The notes beneath the pieces were generated by a model. The model saw nothing but the letters and a program-made list of their open reading frames with translations, made no database searches and was not told the DNA's origin. Shown in pieces: positions 12,349-22,551 of a DNA stretch of 60,000 nucleotides. The position numbers and the translations under genes are program-made. Origin of the DNA: Symbiodinium natans (taxonomy: Eukaryota; Sar; Dinophyceae; Suessiales; Symbiodiniaceae); contig CAJNDS010002202.1 in NCBI GenBank assembly GCA_905221605.1, positions 395,501 to 455,500 on the forward strand, given 5' to 3'. Position 1 is the first letter of the stretch; every line of letters starts with the position of its first letter.

Positions 12349-12561
12349 CAGGGTTTAGGGTTTAGGGTTTAGGGTTTAGGGTTTAGGGTTTAGGGTTTAG
12401 GGTTTAGGGTTTAGGGTTTAGGGTTTAGGGTTTTAGGGTGTAGGGCCTAGGGTCTAGCGTCAGGGTTTAGGGTTTGGGGTTTGAGGTTTGGGGTTTGGGG
12501 TTGAGGGTTTAGTGTGCACGTCTTGGAGAAAAGACCCGTTTGTCTCACATAGGGTTTATAG

Positions 12562-12695
12562 GGCTTCTCTTGGGATGTTCCCCCTCATACGAACAGTCCT
12601 GAATAGGGATGATAATAGGTGGTACTACAATCCCTGTTCAGGACTGCTAGTATTGCTAGTATAAGGGTGGAATATCCCAAGGTCCCTCTTAGTAG
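12562..12695 (+). mobile_element. MITE family D, intact
   Basis: TTGGGATGTTCCCCCTCATA ... AGGGTGGAATATCCCAAG with inner inverted ACAGTCCTGAATAGGGAT / ATCCCTGTTCAGGACTG. Confidence 0.85.
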
Positions 12696-12811
12696 CCCTG
12701 TAGCCAGATTTTACGAAGGGCGCCCTGTTTGGGGTTGGTTGCTTGATAAGGGAACCTCGAAGCCAACAAAGGGGGTTCAAGGGTACCACAGCGCTACCAA
12801 TGTTTAGGATC

Positions 12812-12978
12812 ATGGGTTTCCCTACTACCCCCCTCTCTATGTCCCCAGTTTAAATAACCTTTATTTGGGTGTAATTGTCCCTAAATAGTCTTAGTTATAG
12901 GGAGAAGCTGGGGGGGGGGGAGGGGAGGCAGTTTTGAGGGGGGTAGCAGGGGAACTCATGATTGTAGGGCCTATAGGC
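12812..12978 (+). mobile_element. MITE family I, intact
   Basis: ATGGGTTTCCCTACTACCCC ... GGGGTAGCAGGGGAACTCATGA inverted ends. Also about 33180-33345. Confidence 0.75.
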
Positions 12979-13052
12979 TTTCTAACCCTAAACCCTAAAC
13001 CCTAAACCCTAAATCCTAAGCTTTGGGGTGTAGGGGTTCGTTTGGTCTCAGG

Positions 13053-13303
13053 GTTCAAACTCCGAGCCGGTGATGCGTACTTTTCATACGGGATTGCTTT
13101 GGATGGCATTCCCTTCTAGCCCGAAACCCTAAACCCCAAACCCTAAACCCCAAACCCTAAACCCTAACCCTAAACCCTAAACCCTACACCCTAAACCTTA
13201 AACCCGAAGCCCAAACCCTACACCCTAAAGCCCTGTAGAAACGCGAGGCCTTCACGTGGAAGAGCCCCACACGCTCAACTCACAACTACTTCAGCGGGAG
13301 TGC
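13053..13303 (+). CDS. two candidate exons
   Basis: 13053-13119 after GTTTGGTCTCAG reads FKLRAGDAYFSYGIALDGIP then F and TAG. 13226-13303 reads KREAFTWKSPTRSTHNYFSG then SA and ends at a canonical GTGAGT donor. They probably do not belong to one transcript if the TAG is used. Confidence 0.38.
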
Positions 13304-13437
13304 GGGTGAGTACTATTTAGGGGGGTAGATACGGGGACCACATGGTCAAAGCCCTTTTAAACCCTAAGCACCCTAAACCCCACACCCTAAACCCTAAACC
13401 CTCAACCCTAAACCTTGCAAACCCTAACGCCGCAGAG

Positions 13438-16400
13438 GTCCTTGCAGAAGGCCGGGTACTGGCTCGTCACGTTCTTCAACCTTCGAGTGAGAAAACTACA
13501 ACCCTAAACCCTAAACCCTCTAAACCCTAGAAACCGTACACCCTGCCAGCCCTTTAATCCGTTCCCCCTAATATAAAAGGCCCCCCCCCCCCCCTTGTAT
13601 AAAAACCCCCGAAGGGTTTTTGGTCTTAGGGGGGGTTCTTATCGTTTGTCCGCGAAACCAGCCCGTCCTTATTGTAGCATGCTGGCTCAGCAGCACTGCT
13701 CAAGTGAGCCAGACTTGGCAGCCCAGCAAGACCAGACAGAGAGACCCTGCAGGCCGGGGCAAGCACGGTGTCTCTCAACCCGAAACCCTAAACCCGAACC
13801 CTGGGCTAGGCAGACATGGCAGTCCTGTCCCCTCTCACAGCCCAGCCAGAGGCACGCCAGGCAGTGCAGTCTCCAGCCTGACCCTAAACCCTAAACCCGA
13901 AACCCCTCTCTCTGGCAGGCACTTCCGGAAGACCTCGCAGCACCAGCCAGTCAGGTTAGGGTTGAGGGTGTAGGGTTTGGGGTAGTGCTCTGAAGCCTAA
14001 TCAAGTAACCTCAACCCTAAACCCTAAACCCCTCTGTCGGGCAGGCAGCTGTGGAAGACGGCGCGGTGCCAGCCAGTCAGGCAGTCAGGGTTTAGGGTTT
14101 GGGGTTTAGGGTTTAGGGTTTAGGGCTTAGGGCTTAGGGTTTAGGGTTTAGGGTTTAGGGTTTAGGGTTTAGGTTTTAGGGCTTAGGGTTTAGGGTTTAG
14201 GGTTTAGGGTTTAGTAAACCCCTCGGCCAGGCTGTTCTGGGAAACCAAGGGCCAGCAGGCAGCCAGGCAGCCTCTGGGAACTAATTAACCTCAACCCTAA
14301 ACCCTAAACCCCTCTGTCGGGCAGGCAGCTGTGGAAGACGGCGCGGTGCCAGCCAGTCAGGCAGTCAGGGTTTAGGGTTTGGGTTTAGGGTTTAGGGTTT
14401 AGGGTTTAGGGTTTAGGGTTTAGGGTTTAGGGTTTAGGGTTTAGGGTTTAGGGTTTAGGGTTTAGGGTTTAGGGTTTAGGGTTAGGTTTAGGGTTTAGGG
14501 TTTAGGGTTTAGGGTTTAGGGTTTAGGGTTTAGGGTTTAGGGTTTAGGGTTTAGGGTTTAGGGTTTAGGGTTTAGGGTTTAGGGTTTAGGGTTTAGGCTT
14601 TAGGGGTTAGGGGTTAGGGTTTATTGAACTTATTAAGGGTTCAGGTCCGGGGAAAGTTTCGAGGAGTTTCGAGCAGTTTCGAGGAGTTTCGAGGAGTTTC
14701 GAGGAAAGTTTCCAGGAGTTTTTTTTTGGATTTTCGAAACATTTCCTTCAGAAGGCCCAAAAATTGGCTTCAGAGGATTGGCTTCAAAGGCCCAAATTGG
14801 CTTCAGAAGGCCGAGCATGGGCTTCGGAAGGCCCAAAATTGGCTTCAAGAATTGGCTTCAGAAGGCCAAAATTGGTTTCAGAGGCTCAAAATTGGCTGCC
14901 CCAAAACTGGCTTTAGAAGGCCCAACTTGGCGCCAGAAGACCCAATTGGCTTCAGTCAGGAGGGCCAATTTGGCTTCAGAAGGCCCAAATTGGTTTCAGA
15001 AGCCCAAACTTGGCTTCAGAAGGCCAAAATTGGCTGCAGAAATTGGCTTCAGAAGGTAAAAGTTGCATTCCAGGAGTTTTTTTTTGGATTTTCGAAAAAT
15101 TTCCTTCAGAAGGCCCAAAAATTGGCTTCAGAGGATTGGCTTCAAAGGCCCAAATTGGATTGGCTGCAGAAATTGGCTTCAGAAGGTAAAAGTTGCATTC
15201 CAGGAGTTTTTTTTTGGATTTTCGAAAAATTTCCTTCAGAAGGCCCAAAAATTGGCTTCAGAGGATTGGCTTCAAAGGCCCAAATTGGCTTCAGAAGGCC
15301 GTGGCCTCAAGAATTGGCTTCAGAAGGCCAAAATTGGTTTCAGAGGCCCAAAATTGGCTGCCCCAAAACTGGCTTTAGAAGGCCCAACTTGGCGCCAGAA
15401 GACCCAATTGGCTTCAGTCAGGAGGGCCAATTTGGCTTCAGAAGGCCCAAATTGGTTTCAGAAGCCCAAACTTGGCTTCAGAAGGCCAAAATTGGCTGCA
15501 GAAATTGACTTCAGAAGGTAAAAGTTCCAAATTGATTTCAGAAGACCTAAATAAAGTTGGCTGCAGAAGGCCAAAATTGGCTTCAGAGTCCCAAATCGGC
15601 TTCAGCAGACCCAAAATTGGCTTCAGAAGGCCAAAATTGGCTTGGTTTCAGAAGGCCCAAAATTAGCTTCAGAAGGCCAAAATTGTTTAAGGCCCAAATT
15701 GGCCGCAGAAGGCCAAAACTGGCTTCAGAGGCCCAAATTGGCCCAGAAGGCCAAAATTGCCTTCAGAGGCCCAAATTCACCAGCAAAGAGCCCCATACGC
15801 AGTCACAAAGCAACTGACGGCAACTCAACAAAAAGAAGCCGGCAACTTTGCACCGCGCCAGCAAAAGTGGCCGTCCAAGAAAAGGAAGGAATAAGTTCAA
15901 GTTTACACACTGGCTTGAGGGTTTAGGGTTTAGGGTTTAGGGTTTAGGGTTTAGGGGTTAGGGGTTAGGGTTTAGGGCTTAGGGTTTAGGGTTTAGGGTT
16001 TAGTAAACCCCTCGGCCAGGTTGTTCTGGGAAACCAAGGGCCAGCAGGCAGCCAGGCAGCCTCTGGGAACTAATTAATTAGGGGGTTTAATTAGGGATAA
16101 CTTCTTTCGCACGGCAGGCAGACAGCCCAGCCGTGCGCCTGCTCGAGCAGATCGCAGAGGCTTTGGCCAGCCAGACAGAGCAGCTCCAGGCAGAACTTGG
16201 CCCTAAACCCTAAACCCTAAACCCTAAACCCTAAACCCTGAACCCTGAACCCTGAACCCTAAACCCTAAACCCTAAAACCCTAAACCCTAAACCCTAAAC
16301 CCTAAACCCTAAACCCTAAACCCGAAACCCTAAACCCTAAACCCTAAACCCTAACCCTAAACCCTAAACCCAAACCCTAAACCCTAAACCCCAACTCCTG

Positions 16401-17117
16401 CTTTCGCAGGAGATGAACGAGACGATGGCCAGCCAGACAGCTATCATGGAAAAAATGAAGGCAAGGGGTTTAGGGTTTATGGTTTAGGGTTTAGGTAGCC
16501 TCCCCTGCATGCAGGAGGAGCTGCAGGTTGTCGCCAAGAAGGCAACCTGTGCCGAGCGGAGACAGGACAGACCAGGGTCTGGGGCTTAATTAGGGGTTAC
16601 TGAAGGGTTTGGGCGTTTAGGGAGGGCTTGTGAGGGTTTGGGGTGGTCGGGTCAAGGACCCAAAACCCTAAACCCCCAACCCTTGCCAGGATGCATGGAT
16701 GGCCATGGCCGAGGATGTGGCCAGACACGTCAGCCAGGCCCAGGGGGTAAACCCTAAACCCTCAACCCTCAACCCTGAACCCCTGGACCCCCTAGACCCC
16801 CTCGACCCCCTAGACCCCTAGACCCCCTAAACCCCCTACACCCCTAGACCCCCTACACCACCTATAGACCCCCTACACCCCCTACACCCCCTACACCCCG
16901 ACACCCCCTACACCCCCCGAGACCCCCTAGACCCCCTAGACCCCCAGACCTCCGAGACCCCCTGGACCCCTTAGACCCCCTACACCCCCTACACCCCCTG
17001 CACCCCCTACACCTTCTAGTACTAAGCCCTAAGTAAACCCTAAACCCTCACTTGCCAGGCAGACACCCGAGCAGAGCAGTGCGGAATTTGCTGGGAGGCC
17101 TTCCTGCAGAAAGCCAG
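13438..17117 (+). CDS. coiled-coil protein with terminal C-x2-C pair (possible RING start), multi-exon, partial
   Basis: Best exons: 16118-16189, 16410-16460, 16515-16565, 16690-16746 and 17059-17117. Each has an AG|G acceptor after a C/T-rich tract, and the five join without a phase shift (all phase 0). They read ADSPAVRLLEQIAEALASQT..., EMNETMASQTAIMEKMK, EELQVVAKKATCAERRQ, DAWMAMAEDVARHVSQAQG and ADTRAEQCGICWEAFLQK. The first four are helical and coiled-coil-like; CGIC in the last could open a RING finger, but the remaining zinc ligands were not found. Donors include GC (GCAGAA, GCAAGG), GA (GACAGA) and GT (GTAAAC), a dinoflagellate trait. Candidate upstream exons are 13438-13486, 13679-13752 (ATG), 14045-14089 and its identical copy 14325-14369, and 14231 onward with its copy at 16020. 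An A-S-Q-(T/A) tetrapeptide recurs between exons, suggesting exon duplication. Confidence 0.72.
14045..14369 (+). repeat. duplicated symmetric exon block
   Basis: A 45-nt phase-0 exon (AAVEDGAVPASQAVR) with its flanks occurs twice, at 14045-14089 and 14325-14369, with identical sequence. Between them, 14214-14286 (AVLGNQGPAGSQ, GC donor) is itself copied at 16003-16076 with a C/T difference at the second base of that exon. Because the exons are 45 nt or 36 nt and phase 0, inclusion of any copy keeps the frame. Confidence 0.8.
14368..14625 (+). repeat. longest TTTAGGG array
   Basis: About 230 bp of nearly pure TTTAGGG units, one GTTAGG slip, decaying to TTTAGGGG at its right end. G-strand reads on plus. 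Confidence 0.95.
14640..15790. repeat. about 20-bp degenerate minisatellite with higher-order duplication
   Basis: Repeats of a unit close to GGCTTCAGAAGGCCAAAATT fill the interval, giving open frames such as (FRRPKLASEGQNWLQ)n on several frames. A block near 14900-15045 is repeated 462 bp later, and a block near 15060 is repeated about 130 bp later. It lies in an intron-like position of the coiled-coil gene. I regard the 294-codon ORF here as a repeat artefact. Confidence 0.85.
16201..16395 (-). repeat. CCCTAAA array
   Basis: Occupies the intron between coiled-coil exons 16118-16189 and 16410-16460; three CCCTGAA variants in a row. Confidence 0.93.
16766..17020 (-). repeat. CCCCTAGAC / CCCCTACA variant field
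   Basis: Mixed 8-10-bp derivatives of CCCCTAAA filling the intron before exon 17059-17117. Confidence 0.85.
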
Positions 17118-17119
17118 GC

Positions 17120-18010
17120 AGTCAGGCCCACCTTTTAGCTGGGTGACCATGTGCCTCCGTTAGATTCTTGCCTGCCTCTAAGCCTGTTGAAAACCCTTCG
17201 CTGTTCTAGACCCTTAACCCTTCGCCATAAACCCTGAACCAAGACAGACAGGCAGGCAAGATCTGACAGATCGTATGAGTAGTGAGGCAGGCTATGGACA
17301 GCCAGGCTCACAGACAGCTGTAGTGAGGTAGGCTGTGGAGAGCCAGGCTCACAGGCAGCTGACAGGCAAAAACAGTCAGAGCCTTGCAGCCTTGTGAGAG
17401 GGGTCAGGGTTAGGGTTTAGTTAGGTTTAGGGTCGAGGGTTTTAGGGTTTAGGGTTAGGGTTTAGGGTTTAGGGCCTCCACCCCCCCTAATCCCCCCCTA
17501 ACTCTGTAGAGGTTTTAATAGGGACAGACATGGGATCGGTATTTGGGGCCGGGGGGATTTTTATATTAGGGGGGTATTAATATTAGGGGGAATGGATTAA
17601 ACCCCCCAAACCCTACAACCCCCTAAACCCAAAACCCTAAGCCAGATAAACCCGATAATTAAACCCTATAAACCCAAAACCCAAACCCTAAGCCCGATAA
17701 ACTCTCGATACTCTCCAATGTCAAAAACTTAACCTCGAAACCAACACCCGACAGGAGGGTTTAGGGTTTAGGGTAACGGGTCTAGGGTTTAGGGTTGAGG
17801 GCTGTAGGAGGACATGAGAAGAAGGGCTGCTGGCTATTAGTCTATTTTCCAAACCCCGACCCCCTGCCCTAAACCCTAAACCCTAAACCCTAAACCCTAA
17901 ACCCTAAACCCTAAACCCTAAACCCTAAATCCTAAACCCTAAACCCTAAACCCTAAACCCTAAACCCTAAACCCTAAACCCTAAACCCTAAACCCTAAAC
18001 CCTAACCCTA
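17120..18010. other. inter-gene stretch between convergent genes
   Basis: Holds a 42-bp tandem duplication at 17279-17362 (TAGTGAGG(C/T)AGGCT...CAGCTG), CAG-rich sequence resembling the coiled-coil exons, then telomeric arrays. No convincing exon. Confidence 0.5.
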
Positions 18011-18022
18011 AACCCTAAACCC
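17868..18022 (-). repeat. CCCTAAA array
   Basis: About 21 units, nearly pure; sits between the convergent coiled-coil and KH genes. Confidence 0.95.
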
Positions 18023-18131
18023 TGGCCGACTGGTCTGCCGAACAGAGGCAGTTTTGCTGACCGCGCCATGGCGACGAGAAAGTTCTCCTGCCAAGGCCGG
18101 TGGATCCCCAAGCTCAAGGAGAGGTGTTGGT
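18021..18131 (-). CDS. candidate exon, possible C-terminal part of the KH gene
   Basis: Open minus-strand island of 37 codons with a proline/serine/arginine-rich, disordered-looking translation (contains LGDPPALAGELSRRHGAV), ending at a telomeric GTTTAG donor. The plus strand of the same island has an ATG in a strong Kozak context (GCCATGG, near 18067) reading MATRKFSCQGRW, so the strand is not certain. Minus is favoured only because the KH gene runs that way. Confidence 0.35.
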
Positions 18132-18534
18132 TCAGAGTTCAGAGTTTAGGGTTTAGGGTTTAGGGTTTAGGGCTTAGGGTTTGGGGTTTAGAGTTTGTAA
18201 GGCTACGCAGAGCCGAATTGTTCAAGAAGGAGAACCTTTAAACGGTTTAAGCGGTATGTGCCCTGAAGCCCCGAACTCCCCCCCCCCCCCCCCACCCCCC
18301 CCCACCCCCCCCCCCCCCTCCCCCGCCCCCCCCCCCCCCTCCCCCGCCCCCCCCCGCCGGTCTGAATCTCTAAACCCTAAACCCTCAACCCTCAAACCCC
18401 AAACCCCAAACCCTAATAGAGTCAAGAACAGGGGCCCTGAATCCTGGAACATGCCCAAACTACACCGACAGGACCCCGCCCAGAGTATCTCCAGGTCTCC
18501 AGGTGCCAAGACAAGACAGTGTGGGCTTTAGGGC

Positions 18535-18668
18535 TTCTACTTGGAGGTTCATGAGTACTGATAACCCCACTTGTAAGTCTACTTATCACCTAAGAAGGGG
18601 ACTTAGGGGGGCTCATCAGTGCAGCGATACTTGGGGTTATAAGTACCCTGAACCTCCAAGTAGGCTTA
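18535..18668 (+). mobile_element. MITE family C, intact
   Basis: Inverted ends CTACTTGGAGGTTCATGAGT / ACCCTGAACCTCCAAGTAGG. Partial copies near 3150-3290, 22791-22940, 23400-23437 and 51984-52050. Confidence 0.85.
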
Positions 18669-19382
18669 TGGGGTCTACGGCTGCAGACGAGGGCTGAGAG
18701 TTTAGGGGTTTAGGGTTTAGGGTTTAGGGCTTGGGGCTTAGGGCTTAGGGTTTAGGGTTAGGGTTCAGGGCCTAGGGTCTAGGGTGTGGTTCCCCCCATG
18801 ATTTTGAGGACTGCAGGTCGAATTCTGGGTACTTTGAGGGTTTAGTTGAAGGGCCCTGGTGGCTTAGGGTTTAGGGTTCATAGGGTTTAGGGTTTAGGGT
18901 TTAGGGTTTATGGGATTTAGGGTTCGGTTGAGGGTTTAGGGTTTAGGGTGTAGGGTTTAGGGTTGAGGCTTGCGCCTGACTGCGCTTGTCGACTGTGACC
19001 TCGTTGCGGTATAGGGTTTCAGGGCTTCAGGGTGTTAGGGTTTCAGGGTTTCAGGTTTGGGGTTTAGGGTTCAGGGTCTTAGGTTTTTTGGTTTCTTGGG
19101 TTTTAGGGGGTTTTAGGATTCTTGGGTTTTCGGGTTTAGGGTTTAGGGTTCACCTTGACGAGGACTTGCTGAACTTGCAAGGCTTACATGTGGCATGTCT
19201 ATGGCCTAGGGATTAGCGTCCACCTTGAAAGCCAGTAGACTACAATGACGGGCTGCAGTTTTAGGGGTTTAAGGTTTAGGGTACTAGGGGTTTAGGGTCT
19301 AGTCGCAAGCACATTGGAGGCATAGCGTGTTGCAATGGAAAGCGACCTCTCGCATTTCGCGATGGAACATGTGGCCATTTGT

Positions 19383-19452
19383 CTACATTAGGGCCCCTTT
19401 TGGGGTTACTATTAGACGGTGGCCCTTAATATTTAGGGTACCCAAAAATGTG
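19383..19452 (+). mobile_element. MITE family F, diverged
   Basis: TCTACATTAGGGCCCCTTTT ... GGGTACCCAAAAATGTGTAGA. Confidence 0.7.
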
Positions 19453-19464
19453 TAGAGCGCTCAC

Positions 19465-19578
19465 CACGTGAATTTCCGAGCGCCAGACCCGCCCTGCGAC
19501 CCACTCAGACCCCAAGACTCTCATCCCCTTGGGACGACCATGAACTTTCACATTGGTAAGCCACCCCAATGATTTACA
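19465..19578 (-). CDS. candidate exon downstream of the KH exons
   Basis: A 114-nt island, 38 codons, open on the minus strand, bounded by GGCCAACAG at its 5' side and a canonical GTGAGC donor. It reads CKSLGWLTNVKVHGRPKG... and ends RSEIHV. It lies just beyond the last recognised KH exon and could belong to the same gene, but it does not look like the KH third helix. Not recognised as a family. It abuts a MITE of family F on its 3' side. Confidence 0.45.
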
Positions 19579-19735
19579 CTGTTGGCCAGACCCGAAACCC
19601 CAAACCCCACCACCCACAACCCCAAACCCTAAACGCTAAACCCGAAACCCTAGTAAACCCTGAACCCTAAAACCCCAAACCCACCCCAAACCCTAAACCC
19701 TAAACACCAAACCCTTCTCATCGGTGTTCTCAGTG

Positions 19736-21073
19736 CACGGCCGCCAGCATGAGGTGGACAGGCGCTTCGCCGCGGGTACCCTCGACTCGAGGGCTTTTGG
19801 CTCGGGGCCGCTAGGGTTTAGGGGTTTGAGGGTTTGAGGGTTTGAGGGTTTGAGGGTTTGAGGGTTTGAGGGTTTGAGGGTTTTAGGGTTTGAGGGTTTT
19901 AGGGTTTAGGGTTCATGATTGAGCTCGTTCAGAATTTGCGGGGCCTTAGGGTTAGGGTTTAGGGTAGACAGCGTCTTTGCTTGTGGGAACTTCGGGAGTT
20001 TTGGACCCAGGATTCAAGGCTTTTGGCTCACCATCAACACGAAATGCACACGCCGCCCTTCGCAAACCCAAGCGCCCGCATGAATTTATGGCCTAGACCT
20101 CGACAGCCTTCGCTCGCTCGGGGTGGTGGGGGTCACCTGTACGTAGGCAATTGATATTTTTGGTTGCTTTGAACCCTGAACCCTGAACCCTGAACCCTAA
20201 ACCCCTTAACCCCTAAACCCTAAACCCCAAACCTTAATCTTCAGATCTTCTTGCGAGTCCAAGGTGACCTCCTGGTGCCCGCTGCCCTGCCCTCTCAGCC
20301 GAATCTTGGCGCCTTGCAGGGGCAGGGGGTTTAGGGTTTAGGGTTCAGGGTTCAGGGTTGACTTTGAGGGAACAAAAAGAACTAGCCATTTACGAAACCC
20401 CCAAATGGCCTGAACCCGAAAACCCAAAACCCTGAAACCCCTAAAGCCCTGAACCCCAAACCCCAAACCCCAAACCCCAAACCCTAAACCCCAAACCCCA
20501 AACCCCAAACCCCAAACCCCAAACCCCAAACCCTAAACCCTAAACCCCAAACCCCAAACCCCAAACCCTAAACCCTAAACCCTAAACCCTGCACCTGTCT
20601 CCTCGTAGATGCGCCTCGTGTTCTGGCCTCCACGGCCTGCCGCACGCATGTGGGTTTGGGGTCGAAGGCTAGCGGCTTCGGCTTGAGAGCTTCTCCTTAA
20701 GTAGCCTAGACCCTAAACCCTAAACCCTAAACCCTAAACCCTAAACCCTAAACCCTAAACCCTAAACCCTAAACCCTAAACCCTAAAACCCTAAACCCTA
20801 AAACCCTAAACCCTAAGCCCTTAGTAGGTGTTGGGCTCCCACGTCTGGCCTATGAGCTTCTGGTTCAGCTCAAAGCCATTCTCAAGCATCGCGGGGTCAA
20901 GGAAGAAGTGGCACCAAATCTTCGGCTCCTGCAAACAACAAAAGAAAACGTAAACCCTAAACCCTAAACCCTGAACCCCGAACCCTAAACCCGAAACCGA
21001 AAACCACACGTGACTCCAGCGACCTAGTTGAACTCTAACACCCCGGCCATCTTTTGCCGATATTCGCCGAATT
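19736..21073 (-). CDS. KH-domain RNA-binding protein, partial, five phase-matched exons
   Basis: Exons on the minus strand: 21073-21042, 20928-20850, 20636-20595, 20312-20269 and 19780 to about 19736. Joined, they give a KH fold: an upstream segment ending ...LENGFELNQKLIG, the GxxG loop GRGGQNTRRIYEETG, then AKIRLRGQGSGHQE, then GTRGEAPVHLMLAAVH. This order matches the SF1/KHDC4-like KH type, which binds single-stranded RNA. Every acceptor is AG; four of the five exons start with G after it. The 20928 acceptor follows a T-rich tract ending TTTGCAG. Donors are GTGTTA, GCCAGA (GC type), GTGCAG and GTCACC. All junction phases agree (0, 1, 1, 0). The 42-nt and 44-nt exons are tiny, and the introns carry telomeric units. 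The 3' limit of the last exon (GT or GA donor) and both protein ends are unresolved. The fold call is strong; the biological role is unknown. Confidence 0.85.
19809..19912 (+). repeat. TTTGAGGG variant array
   Basis: Eight-bp units, nearly pure, in the KH intron between exons 20312-20269 and 19780-19736. Confidence 0.92.
20453..20590 (-). repeat. CCCCAAA/CCCTAAA array in KH intron
   Basis: Forms most of the intron between KH exons 20636-20595 and 20312-20269. Confidence 0.93.
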
Positions 21074-21503
21074 CTGAATTCCATATGCTGCGATTGAGGG
21101 CCCGGGGCTATGTAACTCCCACGGTTTAGGGTTTAGGGTTTAGGGTTTTGGGTTTATGGTTTAGGGTTTAGGGTTTAGGGCTTAGGGTGCAATCATGGCC
21201 AACCTTTCATGTAAGGCCGCTACTGCGAGTCTGACTACTGCGGCAAGTACTGATACTCATAATATTTCTCGTGCGTGGGTTATATTGAGTGGCAAGAAAG
21301 GGTTTAGGGTTTAGGGTTTAGGGTTTAGGGTTTAGGGTTAGGGTTTAGGGCTTAGGGATTAGGGTTTAGGGAAGTTACACAGATATGCCTGTCAGGATGT
21401 ATATTGTGTTGAAGCATGTCGTGTTGATTTCAAATGTGCATTCGTATGTCTCCTTGAGAGGCAGGCTTCTTTTTGTGATCATATACTCCTTCAATGTATA
21501 TAT

Positions 21504-21606
21504 GTCTACCCTAAACCCTAACAACCCTAGCATCCCTGGCAACCCTAACAACCCTAACAACCCCAACAACCCTAACAACCCTAACAACCCTAACAACCCT
21601 AAAAAC
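21504..21606 (-). repeat. CCCTAACAA variant array
   Basis: Nine-bp units AACCCTAAC; the overlapping ORFs (NPNNPNN / LLGLLGL) are artefacts. Confidence 0.9.
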
Positions 21607-21672
21607 CGATATAACCCCTGAACCACATCTATACATCATGTGGCATTCTCATTCTTATTACTCCTATGAGGG

Positions 21673-21755
21673 CCAAGGTCGCAACCCTCCAAGCGACCCT
21701 GAAAGCTCAGCCTCGAGAACCAAAACCTAAGCGCCATCAAGCTCCCAACAAAGTG
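21673..21755 (+). CDS. candidate exon
   Basis: A pyrimidine-rich tract ending CTCCTATGAG|G, then RAKVATLQATLKAQPREPKP followed by KRHQAPNK and a GTGGGG donor. Upstream of and divergent from the KH gene. A second plus frame is open as well. Confidence 0.38.
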
Positions 21756-21775
21756 GGGGTTTAGGGTTTGACCCT

Positions 21776-21872
21776 TAAGGTCCCGTGTACCTAAATAGGG
21801 TACTTTGAGCCTTAAAGTACCTCCTACACAGGGACTGTGGATATAATAACAGGGTACATGGACCCTTAGGGT
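21776..21872 (+). mobile_element. MITE family B
   Basis: CCTTAAGGTCCCGTGTACC ... GGTACATGGACCCTTAGGG. Confidence 0.8.
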
Positions 21873-22085
21873 GAGGGTTTGGGGGGGTTGGGGTTCTAGG
21901 GATTTGGATTGGAGGGGCCGCTGAACCCTAAACCCTAGACCCTAAACCCTAAACCCCAAACCCTAGACCCTAAACCCTAAACCGGCGATTTTGGGTGGGC
22001 AAAGGTGCCAGCCCAGTCGCTCGCTGCCGCCGGGTCTTCACCGACGTCGGCGATGCTGCGTCGGCGACCTACTTGCCAACTCTTT

Positions 22086-22250
22086 TGACTTAGTACGTCT
22101 ACTTAGCATCCCCTACGAACCCTATTAGAATTCCCATAACTCGCCTTACTAGCCTTACTAGCCCTACTTACCCCCAAACCCTAAACCCTAAACCCTAAAC
22201 CCTAAACCCTAAACCCTAAACCCTAAACACCTTACTAACCCTAGTAAGTC
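22086..22250 (-). mobile_element. element J, partial, interrupted by a telomeric array
   Basis: GACTTAGTACGTCTACTTAG ... matches the inverted right end of 42962-43190; CCCTAAA array at 22173-22230 in the middle. Confidence 0.6.
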
Positions 22251-22265
22251 CAAAGAGCTTCCAAG

Positions 22266-22346
22266 GCAGGTGCGGCAAGTGCCCCAGAGGCCCCTCGAAT
22301 ATACCCAGAACTTCTGAAGATTCCTCTCAAGGGATCCTGGGAAGGG
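22266..22346 (+). CDS. candidate 27-codon exon
   Basis: AG|G acceptor (TTCCAAG|G) and a GC donor (GGG|GCCTAA); reads AGAASAPEAPRIYPELLKIP then LKGSWEG, phase 0 at both ends, with a marked G-first codon bias. It lies between two telomeric arrays. Unrecognised. Confidence 0.45.
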
Positions 22347-22477
22347 GCCTAAACCCTAAACCCTAAACCCTAAACCCTAAACCCTAAACCCTCCCAGCCC
22401 CACCTCTTTTCCGCTGCAAGAGCCCTCCACGTGCACATGGCAGGCCTGTAAGGCTTGGGTTTAGGGGGTTTAGGGGG

Positions 22478-22551
22478 GTCCAGGGCGTTTCGGGTGCTAG
22501 AGTAACCCGTGCACCGTTTACAGAAGACAAGCCTGCTTCGGCCATCACTCT
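22478..22551 (-). CDS. candidate zinc-knuckle-like exon
   Basis: Minus strand, acceptor GATGCTTCAG; reads SDGRSRLVFCKRCTGYSSTR then NALD. The C-x2-C-x-x-Y arrangement resembles a zinc-binding motif that I recall as frequent in dinoflagellate gene models. No other ligands are visible in the island, so the family is not assigned. Confidence 0.35.

Noticed and set aside
14624-15508. 294-codon plus-strand ORF
   Set aside because: Lies wholly in the 20-bp minisatellite, all plus frames are open, and the translation is a periodic shadow of the repeat.
20032-20092. Minus-strand exon with AG|G acceptor and GTGAGC donor (INSCGRLGLRRAACAFRVD)
   Set aside because: Falls inside the KH intron; including it would break the continuous KH strand ...GSGHQE|GTRGEAP... 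that the flanking exons form in phase.
20233-20268. Longer version of the KH exon continuing VTLDSQEDLKIK to a GTTTGG donor
   Set aside because: Open and natural, but splicing at GTCACC gives the expected KH sequence and phase. An alternative isoform is possible, not shown.
20338-20529. ORFs such as MGFGVWGLGFGVWG
   Set aside because: Direct translations of TTTGGGG/TTTAGGG repeats. The same applies to NPNNPNN at 21.5 kb and TLHPTPYTLHP at 32.9 kb.
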